A stretch of 64,000 nt of DNA from Verrucomicrobiota bacterium (GCA_023391285.1 JAEWBF010000123.1:78176-142175); one strand, 5' to 3'; counted from the first letter of the stretch, positions 9,101 to 17,202 are shown. The notes: generated by a model not told the origin, from the sequence alone. Numbers and translations: made by a program.

Positions 9101-11356
9101 GGCGGCACCGCCAACGTCTCCGGCACCGTCGGCATCGGCACCAACAACTCCTGGGGCTCGATGTCCGTTGAAGGCGGCACGCTCAATGTCGGCGGCATCA
9201 TCACCGTCGGCAACCAAGCCTCCGGCGGACGCGGCGGACAACTTCGCGTCACCGGCGGCACGTTCAACGCCACCGCCGAAGGCGGACTCGTCCTCGGTGC
9301 CCGCACCAACAATGTCTCCCGCGCCAACTTCACCGGCGGCACCAGCACGATCGAAAAGATCACGCTCGGCCTGAACGCCACCGTCGCCGCCGGCACCGCC
9401 ACGCTCACGCTCGACGGCGGCACGCTCTACCTCGGCAGTGGCGGCATCGTCACCGCCGGCTCCGGCACGTTCACCCCTTCCGTTGTTCTCGCCTCCGGCA
9501 TCCTCGCCGCGAAGAGCGACTGGTCCACCGCTGCCCCGATCACACTACCCGCCAACAACAGCATCGTCATCAACACCGCCGACGCCGCCGGCGAACCGCA
9601 CAACATCACCCTCGGCAGCATCATCTCCGGCGACGGCCCCCTTACGAAAACCGGCGCAGGCACTCTCGTTCTCTCCGCCCAAAACACCTTCACCGGCTCC
9701 GTCATCCTCAACGCCGGTTCGCTCCGCATCCCCGGCCGCGTGCTCGGCCCCGTCGTAATCAACGACTCCGCCTCGCTCGACGTCGCCACGTCCACGCTCG
9801 AACTTGGCGCCAGCGGTCTCACCTGGTCCGGCGGCGGCACCGTTTCCCTCGAACTCGGCGCGACCGGCACGTCCGGACATCTCGCCCTCGCCGGCCCGCT
9901 CACGAAGTCCGGCACCGGCGTATTCGCATTCTCGCTACAGCCCGGCGACGGCTTCGTCGCCGGCAACACCTACACACTCGCCACGTTTGCTTCGACCAAC
10001 TTCACCGCCAGCGACTTCACCGCGACCGGCCTCCCCTCGGGCTACGCCGCCGCGTTCTCCCTCACCGACACCTCTCTCGAAGTCACCATCGTCGGCACGC
10101 CTTTCATCACGAGCGCCTCGCCCGCGAGCGGCACCTACGGCGAAGCGTTCAGCTACACGATCACCGCGGGCAATACGCCGACGAGCTTCCACGCCGCAGG
10201 CCTGCCCGAAGGACTCAGCTTCGACGCAACCACCGGCATCATCTCCGGCACGCCGGCTGTCACCGGCACCTTCGCGATCACGATCAGCGCCTCCAACCTC
10301 GCTGGCACCGGCGCCGCGCCACTCACGCTCACGATCGCCAAAGCTCCCGCCACCGTGACTCTCGACGATCTCCAACAGCCCTACACTGGCGACCCCGTTT
10401 CCGTTTCCACGACTACGACTCCCGCTGACCTCGACGTCGCCGTCACCTACAACGGATCGTCCACCGCGCCGACGCTTCCCGGCACTTACGATGTCGTCGC
10501 GATCCTCGTTGACGACAATTACGCCGGCAGCGCCACGGGCACGCTCACGATCACCATCACGGCCCTCGTCCGTCACGCGCCCACGCTCAACGGCGACATC
10601 GATGGCTCCATCCAGGTTCTGCTCCCCGAAAGCGTCACGCTCAACTCCAGCGCCGGCGTCTCCGGCGATCTCCTCGTGCCCGGCACGCCTCGCGTGCAGT
10701 TGAACGGCAGCCCGCTCTACGGCGGCACGCAAGACGCCACCGGCTCCGCCTCCCCGACCAATCACGCGATCACGCTCAACGGCAGCGCCGTGCTCCGCCA
10801 CGTCATCCGCCGCGTCGACGCAATCCCGATGCCAACCGTATCCATTCCGCAAGCACCGACGGGCACGCGCAACGTCACGATCAACAATCCCAGCCAGTCC
10901 CCCGGCAGCTTCGCCACCTTGCGCAATCTCACGCTCAACTCCAACGCCGGCCCCGTCGTCATCCCCGCCGGCGCTTACGGCGCATTCACCGCCAACGGCA
11001 GCAGTTCCTTCGTCTTCGGCGTCGCTGGCGCGACGGAACCCGCGATCTATCACATGCAATCGCTCACGCTCAACAGCCGCGCGTCCGTGCAAATCGTCGG
11101 GCCGGTAATCCTGCGCATCGCAAACACGATTACCGTCAACGGAGGCACCATCGGCGCCGTGCCTCATCCCAGCTGGCTCCACCTCCAAATCGCCAACGGC
11201 GGCCTCACCCTCAACTCCGGCGGCACCGTCCACGGCCACGTCACCGCGCCTAACGGCGCCGTCAGCCTCAACACCAACACCACGATCCACGGCCGCGTCG
11301 CCGCCGACCGACTCACGCTCAACGGCAACAGCGTCATCGCCGAACCCCTGCCTTAA
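6110..11356 (+). CDS. Giant secreted PL11 rhamnogalacturonan lyase with autotransporter-like repeats, Ig/MBG domains and an LN-repeat C-terminus
   Basis: 1748 residues from ATG 6110; a longer in-frame ORF begins at 6047, but the signal peptide (ARILFVSVLTLLAASAHA) sits right after 6110. Residues about 27-635 match PL11 lyases (YesW/YesX type): MENLGRGVVAVR, DLDGDGEYELIVKWDPSN, GRGLAADVDPRYRGYEMW, DILGDWREEVIWR and NVGYNQPPHPSFFLGDG. PL11 enzymes cleave the rhamnogalacturonan I backbone of pectin by beta-elimination and bind calcium. Then: a beta-sandwich segment (about 650-745), roughly 570 residues of passenger-type repeats (several NAGTL and SGAGTLVLS motifs), a putative Ig domain (about 1328-1408), an MBG-like domain (about 1409-1484) and a T-L-N-rich domain to the end. 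No beta-barrel, LPXTG or PEP-CTERM tail is visible. Confidence 0.92.
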   Translation: MIARSHALARILFVSVLTLLAASAHAATHLMENLGRGVVAVRATDTDVFISWRVLGTDPADIAFNLYRSTSSAAPTLLNATPLTGATHFTDLSADFTQPNAYSVAPVIAGVEQPASPAFTLPANSPVQPYLRVPLQRPAAGPDYDYSPGDSSVGDLDGDGEYELIVKWDPSNQQDNSFDGFTGNVYLDAYKLDGTQLWRIDLGRNIRAGAHYTQFIVYDLDGDGRAEIACKTADGTVSGTGEIIGDPNADHRGANGKILAGPEFLTLFDGLTGAILATTNYIPPRGNIADWGDTTGNRVDRFLAGVAYLDGRRPSLLMARGYYTRAVIVAWDWRNGQLTQRWTFDTGFSGGPYANYQGQGNHNLSIADVDADGRDEIIYGAAAIDDDGRGLYSTGWGHGDALHVSDMDPDRPGLEVWQPHESSGSYGPNGGEFRDARTGALIFGVQNTSTTSLDVGRGLAADVDPRYRGYEMWASAGTGGMYSAQLSTPNAALGPRGVQIAPNKPSINHAIWWDGDLLRELLDGTSITKWQWGANPGDPGTLATLLSPPEVASNNGTKANPALQADILGDWREEVIWRETTNDAVRIYTTTLPTPHRLSTLMHDRQYRVAIAWQNVGYNQPPHPSFFLGDGMSAQPTPDIVTSLAALPPLPPAMIASNRYDPTTMSTGATSVTFRVTFNDPATGVDASDFLVTTTGSVVGTVTSVTPLSAVAYNVTVGSISGSGTIRLDLKPTGTGIASTSGTPLAGGFTGGQAYNRATLAWINPVSGGLWSDTSNWDGGVIADGLGAIPTFGNFDVPADNIVVLDTPRTVSGLNFSDTNTASPASWTIDDNANSANTLTLDAVSGAPVITVTALGSGSTANIAATLAGTEGLAKSGAGTLVLSKPATLVGPVNVNAGTLRLAPDSSLAASTVNISAGGGTLDINGGTFSATGTTTVNGNGGSLIVNAGTATFAAVNGNNSTNNLIRINGGTFNATSINLPRSSDGTPSFNFGFVVTGGTANVSGTVGIGTNNSWGSMSVEGGTLNVGGIITVGNQASGGRGGQLRVTGGTFNATAEGGLVLGARTNNVSRANFTGGTSTIEKITLGLNATVAAGTATLTLDGGTLYLGSGGIVTAGSGTFTPSVVLASGILAAKSDWSTAAPITLPANNSIVINTADAAGEPHNITLGSIISGDGPLTKTGAGTLVLSAQNTFTGSVILNAGSLRIPGRVLGPVVINDSASLDVATSTLELGASGLTWSGGGTVSLELGATGTSGHLALAGPLTKSGTGVFAFSLQPGDGFVAGNTYTLATFASTNFTASDFTATGLPSGYAAAFSLTDTSLEVTIVGTPFITSASPASGTYGEAFSYTITAGNTPTSFHAAGLPEGLSFDATTGIISGTPAVTGTFAITISASNLAGTGAAPLTLTIAKAPATVTLDDLQQPYTGDPVSVSTTTTPADLDVAVTYNGSSTAPTLPGTYDVVAILVDDNYAGSATGTLTITITALVRHAPTLNGDIDGSIQVLLPESVTLNSSAGVSGDLLVPGTPRVQLNGSPLYGGTQDATGSASPTNHAITLNGSAVLRHVIRRVDAIPMPTVSIPQAPTGTRNVTINNPSQSPGSFATLRNLTLNSNAGPVVIPAGAYGAFTANGSSSFVFGVAGATEPAIYHMQSLTLNSRASVQIVGPVILRIANTITVNGGTIGAVPHPSWLHLQIANGGLTLNSGGTVHGHVTAPNGAVSLNTNTTIHGRVAADRLTLNGNSVIAEPLP

Positions 11357-11383
11357 CCCCGCCTCGCACTCGTCTTCCAACTC

Positions 11384-11411
11384 GGGCGGGTCTCCCACCC
11401 GCCCTTTTTTT
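11384..11411 (+). terminator. Rho-independent terminator of the PL11 gene
   Basis: A perfect 8-bp stem (GGGCGGGT / ACCCGCCC) with loop CTCCC is followed by seven T, 27 bases after the stop codon. The stem is the same type as in the GTAGG hairpin family. Confidence 0.9.
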
Positions 11412-11668
11412 GAGACCTGCTCCCCGCGAGATCTCGCCCGCTCGAGCCACCTGCGTCCGCCCCCCGCCTGAAAGTGTCATATAATGTATGACAGTTCCGA
11501 ACTGGATGTTAATCGGCCCATTCTGCACCTCCTCCGCGTGACGGCGCCCGCGCCTTCTCGCCTTCTTACGCCATTTCTTCGCGATCCACTCCTGGAGTCG
11601 CAGACCGGCAAAAACATGTCTTCAGGAACGCGTCGGGCGTCCGAATCTTAGCTCCGCCCCCTTTCTTC
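11412..11668. other. Intergenic region upstream of the CheX-like gene
   Basis: This stretch has no gene. Its one clear element is the TGTCATA inverted repeat with an embedded TATAAT (separate entry). The rest is GC-rich with no tRNA-like or ORF signal. Confidence 0.6.
11475..11493 (+). promoter_or_regulatory. 19-bp inverted repeat with embedded perfect -10 box
   Basis: TGTCATA, five bases, TATGACA: perfect 7-bp arms, AT-rich in a GC-rich surrounding. A consensus TATAAT occupies 11480-11485, overlapping the left arm and spacer. No good -35 is seen about 17 bases upstream, which would fit an activated or repressed promoter. It is about 180 bases before the CheX-like start codon. Confidence 0.5.
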
Positions 11669-12178
11669 ATGCCGGCCGCCACTTCGCCTATCACCGATCA
11701 AGTCATCCAAGATTGCATCATCCGCTCCGTTCAGAGCGTTTTCCGCACGATGGCCGGCCACGACGCTGCATTCGTGGAGACCGCCCCGCCGAGTTCGATC
11801 ACGCTGCCTCTGCCTTCGAGCCAAATCGTCGCCAGCGTTGGTTTCGTCGGCGCCGCCAACGGCCTCATCTATCTCTGCCTCTCCGAAGAATTCGGCAAAA
11901 TCTCCAGCTCGCGCATTCTCGGCATGACGCCCGACGAGGTCGCCATGCACGGCGACGAAGTGATCCAGGACGCCATCGGTGAAATCACCAACATGACGGT
12001 GGGCGGCTTCAAAAACACCCTCTGCGACATGGGCTACCCCTGCAAACTCACCCTGCCCGCCATCGTGCGCGGCCACAAACTTTCCATCGCGGCCATCAAA
12101 TCCGCCACGCGGCACATCTTCCACTTCGACTGCGAAGGCCACCGCGTCACCACCGATCTGCAGATCAAGCTCGACTGA
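11669..12178 (+). CDS. CheX-like chemotaxis phosphatase-family protein
   Basis: 169 residues; resembles the single-domain CheC/CheX/FliY phosphatases that dephosphorylate CheY-P. The diagnostic helix DAIGEITNMTVGGFKNTL carries the E-x-x-N pair that inserts into the CheY active site. The protein has one such helix, as in CheX; CheC usually has two. No membrane segment or signal peptide, so cytosolic. It is about 30 kb from the chemotaxis operon, which has its own CheC, so it may serve that operon, another CheY, or one of the stand-alone receivers here. The gene stands alone: a terminator lies upstream of its probable promoter and a hairpin lies downstream. Confidence 0.8.
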   Translation: MPAATSPITDQVIQDCIIRSVQSVFRTMAGHDAAFVETAPPSSITLPLPSSQIVASVGFVGAANGLIYLCLSEEFGKISSSRILGMTPDEVAMHGDEVIQDAIGEITNMTVGGFKNTLCDMGYPCKLTLPAIVRGHKLSIAAIKSATRHIFHFDCEGHRVTTDLQIKLD

Positions 12179-12205
12179 CGCGACGATCGCCGCGTTGCAG
12201 ACCCT

Positions 12206-12229
12206 AAGGCGGGTTCCTAACCGCCTTTC
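12206..12229 (+). terminator. Hairpin terminator after the CheX-like gene
   Basis: A 7-bp stem AAGGCGG / CCGCCTT, extended inside by TT/AA past a bulged G, is followed by a short T-rich tail (TTTCT). It starts CTAAGGCGGGTT and so looks like a diverged member of the GTAGG hairpin family. Confidence 0.6.
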
Positions 12230-12294
12230 TGCGTTCCGTCACCGCGCCGGAACCCGCCGCCTGACCATCGTTTCTGCGTAAAACTCCGCATGAT

Positions 12295-12319
12295 GTGCGC
12301 AGCCTATTGGTTTGCGCAC
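12295..12319 (+). promoter_or_regulatory. Inverted repeat upstream of the PPi-PEPCK candidate
   Basis: GTGCGCA, 11 bases, TGCGCAC: perfect 7-bp arms centred about 63 bases before the ATG. It could be an operator or a leader hairpin. The spacer (GCCTATTGGTT) is less GC-rich than its surroundings. Confidence 0.35.
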
Positions 12320-12369
12320 CCGCCGGCGTAAACTTTGCTTTCGGCGCCAAACCTATTCGTTTCATCGCC

Positions 12370-15300
12370 ATGTCCTCGCCGATCCCTGCCGCCACCTCCG
12401 ATCCCCGCTCGCTCGCCTATCTCAATCTCAAGCTGCGCGAAATCTCCCAGCCCGGCGTTGCGCAAGGCGATGATGCTTTCGGCGATCTCGTCGGCAACTT
12501 CGTCGCCCTGAGCCGCGAAAAAGATCGCGCCCTCTCGCGTCACCTCTGCCCCGTCGACCAGCGCATCCAAAACTTCCTTTTCGATTACCTCGAACAGCAC
12601 GTCGAAACGCCGCGCCTGCCCGCATTGACGCTCGTCATCGATCGCCCCGGCCTCGCCCGCATTCTGTCACTGCCACCCTCACGCGACGAACACCAGAGCC
12701 CCATCCTGACCTCGCGCCGCGTGCGGCAGGGCGTGCTTCACAATCCCAAGGCCGATCGTCGCACCACCCAGGGCATCTTCCACGTCACCGAAGGCGGTCT
12801 GCCCATTCCCGACGACAAGAAAGCGGTCCCGCCCGCTGTATTCGGCCGCCTGCTACGCATCGCGCTCCAGCCGCCCCCCGATCTCGCCCGCCTCCCCTTC
12901 ACCGCCGCCGAAGCGAAACAAGCTGAATGCTTCGTCTCGCTTTACCTGCGCCCGACCGTTGTGCCTGCCGTGCCCGGCTTCACGCCCGCGCGTTCGATGG
13001 AAACGCGTTTCTTCGTCCCCGGCAGCCTCGTCGCCAATCTCGATTTCGTCGAAAGCATCTTCGGCAACGCGGGCGATCCTCACCTCCCCGAAAACGACGC
13101 CGCTCTCGATCCCGAACACTGGACCGGCCACACCGGCTGCGTCATCCTCGCGCCGCAGCTCAATGGGCTGAAGAAAATCGATCTCGGTCTTCCCGCGTGG
13201 GACGCCGCCACCGAACGCCAGCGGCGCGATGGCATGTGCTGGAAAAAACCCGACGAGCTCTACAACGACGGCAGCCCGTTCAAGATCACCGCGCGCAACG
13301 CTTCCGGCACGGTCGTCACGCTGATCTCCGACAACTATTTCGGCTACTGCAAAAAGGAGGTGAAGACCCAGATCAGCTTCGCCGCCAATCTCCTTGGCGG
13401 CGCTGAAGAGGAACACGCCGGCGGCGCGCTCGTGTTTCCCAGCTACGACCTCGGCGAAGACTTCCAGCTCAGCAGCTACGTCCCCGGCGTCGACCATACC
13501 TTCGAAGACGCCATGAAGCTCCTCGGCCCCCAAGCCGAACTCCAGCCCGGCGGCTGGGCCAAGGACCGCACGCGGCCCAACATCCACTACGTCCCACAGG
13601 ACGCGCGTTTCGATCTTCGCACCCAGCGCATCAGCTGGAAGGACGCCGATGGCTCCGAGCAAACGCTCAAACTCCTTCCGCGCATCACCTACGTCCTGCC
13701 GTCCGGATACAAGGTCGAGATGAACAAGCCCGACGAGGGCCGCCGCTGGCGCCTGCGCGGCACGACCGCCGAGGGCATTCTGTGTCACAAGCCGTGCACC
13801 GTCTCCGGCGGCGGCAAATCCGAAATCTCGAAATCCATCGCTGACGCCACGTTCACCGGTCCCGTCTTCGTCGCCGACCTCCAGAAGGATCTCGATCAGG
13901 TCGACGAAATCCTCCGTCACGACTACACGAAGCGCTACAAGGACCCCGCTCAAAACCGGCCCAACGCCCGCCATATCCTCGACCCGCGCCGCTCGCTCGG
14001 CTCCGTCGTCAAGCTTCTCTCCGTGAGCCGCGACTACACCGACGAATACAACGCGTGGCTCGAAAATATTCCCGGCAACATCCGCGACTTGGTTCTCATC
14101 CTGAAGCGCGCCTACAAATCCAAATGGGGCGACGACTGGCGCAAGTTCTACGGCGTGGACACCATCAACGGCCGCCCGGGTAACGAGCTCAAATACAAGC
14201 GCGACCGCCTGCTCACGCACTACCTTCGCGTGGGCTACACCAAGGACGGCGGCTGGCGCACCTTCACGCTGCGCAAAGACTTTTTCCCCGCCGAAAAAAT
14301 CCAGGCCGAAGACGATATCACCGCCTCCGCCGTCGCGCCGCGCAGCATCGTCCATGGCGCGCCCGTCAACGAATCCAATGGAGGCGCGGTGCCCTCACCG
14401 CGCGACGCCGCTCCGTCCTATAAATTCGTTCACAACTGCGAAACCCGCCTCTTCCAGCGGCCCGACGATGCGATCGTCCGCGGCTACGACAAACGCACGG
14501 AGCGCGACTTCGGCCAGCCCGGTAATTTCTTCTCCAACTACGAGCCGCTCGATCGCGCTGCAGCGGTCGCCGTCGTCGAGGACACGCTCGGCTTCGACGC
14601 TTTCACCGATCCGATTCGCAAGATCTTTCACGACTACCTCGACAATCCGGGCCCCAAGTTCCTGGTCTCACCCGCACATCCGCGCCTCGTCGACGGCAAG
14701 CCGTCCAAGAATCCTCGATACCTCCAGTATCGCCCCGATCTCGAAGACCCACGCGCCACCTATCTTGCCCAAACCGGCGCGCGCCTCTACCGCCGCCTCC
14801 CCGCCGACTCACCCGTTGTCTTCCCCGTCGGCGCCGTCCTCATGGGCCGCCGCCTGAATCCGCCCGAGCCCGGCGTCCGCCCGCTCTGCGTTTTCGGCCC
14901 GGTTCACTACCAGGAATTGCCCGAGGCGTTCATGGATCTCATCGCCAGTCTCACCGGTAAATCGCCGTCGACGACCGGCGCCGGCTCCGAGGGCGCGCTC
15001 ACGAAGGGCCCATTCAACGCGCTTCCTCCCATCTACGATCTGAACGTCGCGCTCGTCTCCTACATCCTCACCGGCCTGCCGATCTTCTCCTCCGCCGCGG
15101 GCTGGCTCGGCCCGAAGCTCCGCGTCGACCACGACGTCTCGCTTCTCGTGCCTGAAATCTGGGCGCGCATGACTCCGGAAGAACGCGATCCGCAGTTCAT
15201 GATCGATCACGGCTACCTCGAGCGCTGCACCGACTTCGATCACAAGGGCAAACGCGTCCTCGCCAGCCGTCTCGGCTGGCGCATCACGGAGCGCTTCGTG

Positions 15301-15846
15301 CAGGCATTCTGCGGCCGTGTGTTCAGCAATCCGACCACCGTATTCGAATCCGAACTACTCCGGCCGGAACAGCAGGATATCGACGTCTTCGTCGACGGCG
15401 TCGCCAACATCGTCGATGCGATGCGCACCGCCGCCACGAACTACTTCAACGACGGCTCGATCGAACAAGCCTGCCCGCCTCTCCGGGCGCTGCTTCACAT
15501 CATGCGCGACGGCACGTGGGAGGGCCGCGGTCCCGACGATCCCGCCTTCCGTTCGCTCTTCGACCGCGACACCGTCCTGCAAAGCGACTGGTATCGCGCG
15601 CGTCTCGAAGCCAAGCGGCAGACCGACGCCTGGCTCTGGGAACGCCACGCCCGCTACCTCGAGAAATTCCTGCAGCGCGCCAACTACGCCGAGGTCGCCA
15701 ACGAGCTGAAGATCCGCGCCAAGCTCGAGCGCGTCACCCAGGCCGCCCGCGCCGCGCGCCAGCCCGATTATATCGATGAATTGGTCGGCACCCTCGGCGC
15801 CGAACCCGCCATCGCCGCCGAACTCAAACGCCATCCGCTGCACTGA
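12370..15846 (+). CDS. Large cytosolic protein, candidate diphosphate (PPi)-type PEP carboxykinase
   Basis: 1158 residues from ATG 12370 (MSSPIPAATSDP); the frame is open to 12295. There is no signal peptide or membrane segment, so it is cytosolic. A P-loop-like motif CTVSGGGKSEISKS lies at about residues 476-489, resembling but not matching the kinase loop of ATP/GTP PEP carboxykinases. Other marked segments are HTGCVILAPQLNGLKK, PVFVADLQKDLDQVDE and GAVLMGRRLNPPEPGVRPL. Length and the SGGGKSE loop fit the PPi-dependent PEPCK class (about 1100-1200 residues, known from Entamoeba and Propionibacterium), which interconverts oxaloacetate + PPi and PEP + Pi + CO2. This comes from memory of the family, not from a search. 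Residues about 668-680 are encoded by a dispersed hairpin repeat. If the call is wrong, it remains a conserved-looking unknown. Confidence 0.55.
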   Translation: MSSPIPAATSDPRSLAYLNLKLREISQPGVAQGDDAFGDLVGNFVALSREKDRALSRHLCPVDQRIQNFLFDYLEQHVETPRLPALTLVIDRPGLARILSLPPSRDEHQSPILTSRRVRQGVLHNPKADRRTTQGIFHVTEGGLPIPDDKKAVPPAVFGRLLRIALQPPPDLARLPFTAAEAKQAECFVSLYLRPTVVPAVPGFTPARSMETRFFVPGSLVANLDFVESIFGNAGDPHLPENDAALDPEHWTGHTGCVILAPQLNGLKKIDLGLPAWDAATERQRRDGMCWKKPDELYNDGSPFKITARNASGTVVTLISDNYFGYCKKEVKTQISFAANLLGGAEEEHAGGALVFPSYDLGEDFQLSSYVPGVDHTFEDAMKLLGPQAELQPGGWAKDRTRPNIHYVPQDARFDLRTQRISWKDADGSEQTLKLLPRITYVLPSGYKVEMNKPDEGRRWRLRGTTAEGILCHKPCTVSGGGKSEISKSIADATFTGPVFVADLQKDLDQVDEILRHDYTKRYKDPAQNRPNARHILDPRRSLGSVVKLLSVSRDYTDEYNAWLENIPGNIRDLVLILKRAYKSKWGDDWRKFYGVDTINGRPGNELKYKRDRLLTHYLRVGYTKDGGWRTFTLRKDFFPAEKIQAEDDITASAVAPRSIVHGAPVNESNGGAVPSPRDAAPSYKFVHNCETRLFQRPDDAIVRGYDKRTERDFGQPGNFFSNYEPLDRAAAVAVVEDTLGFDAFTDPIRKIFHDYLDNPGPKFLVSPAHPRLVDGKPSKNPRYLQYRPDLEDPRATYLAQTGARLYRRLPADSPVVFPVGAVLMGRRLNPPEPGVRPLCVFGPVHYQELPEAFMDLIASLTGKSPSTTGAGSEGALTKGPFNALPPIYDLNVALVSYILTGLPIFSSAAGWLGPKLRVDHDVSLLVPEIWARMTPEERDPQFMIDHGYLERCTDFDHKGKRVLASRLGWRITERFVQAFCGRVFSNPTTVFESELLRPEQQDIDVFVDGVANIVDAMRTAATNYFNDGSIEQACPPLRALLHIMRDGTWEGRGPDDPAFRSLFDRDTVLQSDWYRARLEAKRQTDAWLWERHARYLEKFLQRANYAEVANELKIRAKLERVTQAARAARQPDYIDELVGTLGAEPAIAAELKRHPLH
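14379..14403 (+). repeat. TGGAGGCGCGG hairpin inside the PPi-PEPCK candidate
   Basis: TGGAG is followed by a perfect 8-bp stem GCGCGGTG / CACCGCGC with loop CCCT. The sequence is identical to the intergenic copy at 50969-50993. Read in frame it encodes NGGAVPSPR, in a low-complexity linker of the host protein. Confidence 0.85.
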
Positions 15847-15850
15847 TCGC

Positions 15851-15876
15851 GTAGCACGGGCAACCTGCCCGTGCTA
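15851..15876 (+). repeat. GTAG hairpin repeat between convergent genes
   Basis: An 11-bp perfect stem TAGCACGGGCA / TGCCCGTGCTA with a 3-base loop, directly after the preceding stop codon. It has no T tract, but lies where termination of both convergent genes would be expected. Confidence 0.75.
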
Positions 15877-15893
15877 TCCACCGTGCGTTCCGC

Positions 15894-17039
15894 CTACTCC
15901 GCCGGCACCAACGCATCCGGCACCGCCAGCCGATACACCCGATACGGGTCCTGCACCTTCATTTCGCCGCGATTGAACTTCGGCGTCAGGTGTATTTGCG
16001 AGGTGGTTACAAGCAGGTCGCCGTCCGGCGTGAACGCGAGACTGTCCGGCCAGCGCAACTGTTCGTCTTGCGCGATGATCTCCGACTGCCGCGTCACCAC
16101 ATCATACGCCACCACGGCATCTTCCTCGATCGCCGTCACGTAGACTTTGCCGTCGCGATAAGCCAGTCCGTCCGACGCCGGCAGCCGCCCCACGCGCTCG
16201 ATCCGCTGCGCGATTTCGCCATCCGAAATACCTTCCGTCTCCAACACCTGCAGCGGAATCCTATACAGCGTGTGCCCCGTCAGCGCTTTGTAGTAGAGCC
16301 AGCGTCCCACGGGATCGATCGCGATCCCGTCCGACGCAAGCGCCAGCGGCTGCTGCTTCTCGGGATCCATCAAGACGTTTCCTTGCACCTTCAATGCCAG
16401 GTTCGGCTCCGGCTGCACCGACGGATCGTTGTCCAGCACCCGACGCGCCGCCCCCGTCCGCAAATCCACCACCACCAGCGCGCCCATGTTGGAGTCCGTC
16501 AGAAACGCATACTGGTTCTTCGTATCGACGCGCACGTCGTTCAGATAGCTGCGCTCCGGCGCCACGTCCGGCCCGAAACGAATCACCTGCGCCACCTCGT
16601 TCGTGCCCAGATTCACCCTCACCAGCTTCGCCCCGCCCTCCACCACTCCCGTCTGCTTCGGCGAACCCGCGTCAACAATCCACAACGTGTCCTGATCGTC
16701 CACGTGCACGCTTTGCACGCAGACAAAACGATGCGCCGCCGGTCCGCTCTTCGCATTCCACGCGACATCCGGAAAGGGTCGCAGCACCCCCGATTCCTCC
16801 ACCTCCGCCACCGACGTGGTGTGTCCATCCGACCAATACGGGAAGTTCACGAACCTTCGCCCGCTGCTCGAAACCGCCACGCCCGTCACCTGCTGATGCG
16901 GAAACTCCGCCACCACCTCGAGCTTCGGCGGTTCCGCCGTCACGACCACTGCCTTCGGAGCCGTCGAAACCGACGCGCATCCGCCCCACATCGCCGCAAC
17001 TCCCGTCGCTATGCATCCCAGCCTGAGTTTCGCGTTCAT
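15894..17039 (-). CDS. MRJP/Yellow-family exported protein, possible lipoprotein
   Basis: 381 residues. The N-terminus is a signal sequence ending AAMWGGCAS; the Cys may be lipidated, but the -3 residue is W, so the lipobox is weak. The body is a propeller typical of the major royal jelly/Yellow family: WIVDAG, RSYLNDVRVDTKNQYAFLTDSNMGALVVVDLRTG, GIAIDPVGRWLYYKALTGHTLYRIP, SDGLAYRDGKVYVTAIEEDAVVAYD and LRWPDSLAFTPDGDLLVTTSQ. Bacterial members resemble SMP-30/gluconolactonase-like propellers; substrates are mostly unknown. Probably periplasmic. It diverges from the BASS transporter gene, with a 163-base gap. Confidence 0.85.
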   Translation of the reverse strand: MNAKLRLGCIATGVAAMWGGCASVSTAPKAVVVTAEPPKLEVVAEFPHQQVTGVAVSSSGRRFVNFPYWSDGHTTSVAEVEESGVLRPFPDVAWNAKSGPAAHRFVCVQSVHVDDQDTLWIVDAGSPKQTGVVEGGAKLVRVNLGTNEVAQVIRFGPDVAPERSYLNDVRVDTKNQYAFLTDSNMGALVVVDLRTGAARRVLDNDPSVQPEPNLALKVQGNVLMDPEKQQPLALASDGIAIDPVGRWLYYKALTGHTLYRIPLQVLETEGISDGEIAQRIERVGRLPASDGLAYRDGKVYVTAIEEDAVVAYDVVTRQSEIIAQDEQLRWPDSLAFTPDGDLLVTTSQIHLTPKFNRGEMKVQDPYRVYRLAVPDALVPAE

Positions 17040-17202
17040 CGCGCAACCTAGCTGCCCGCTCCATCTCCCGCCATCGGCTCGTTTCCCCCGTCTCCGATGG
17101 GAACCTTACCCGGCGTTCCACTCCGTCAGCGCGCTGCGCAGAACGGTGACACACTCCACCCTCGCCAGCGCGCGCGCGCCGCCCCTCACTTCGGCGTCCC
17201 GC

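Noticed and set aside
9935..11398. 487-residue ORF on the - strand opposite the PL11 C-terminus
   Set aside because: Low-complexity antisense shadow that also crosses the PL11 terminator.
12853..14355. 500-residue ORF on the - strand opposite the PPi-PEPCK candidate
   Set aside because: Antisense composition, no domain; the + strand has conserved-looking motifs.
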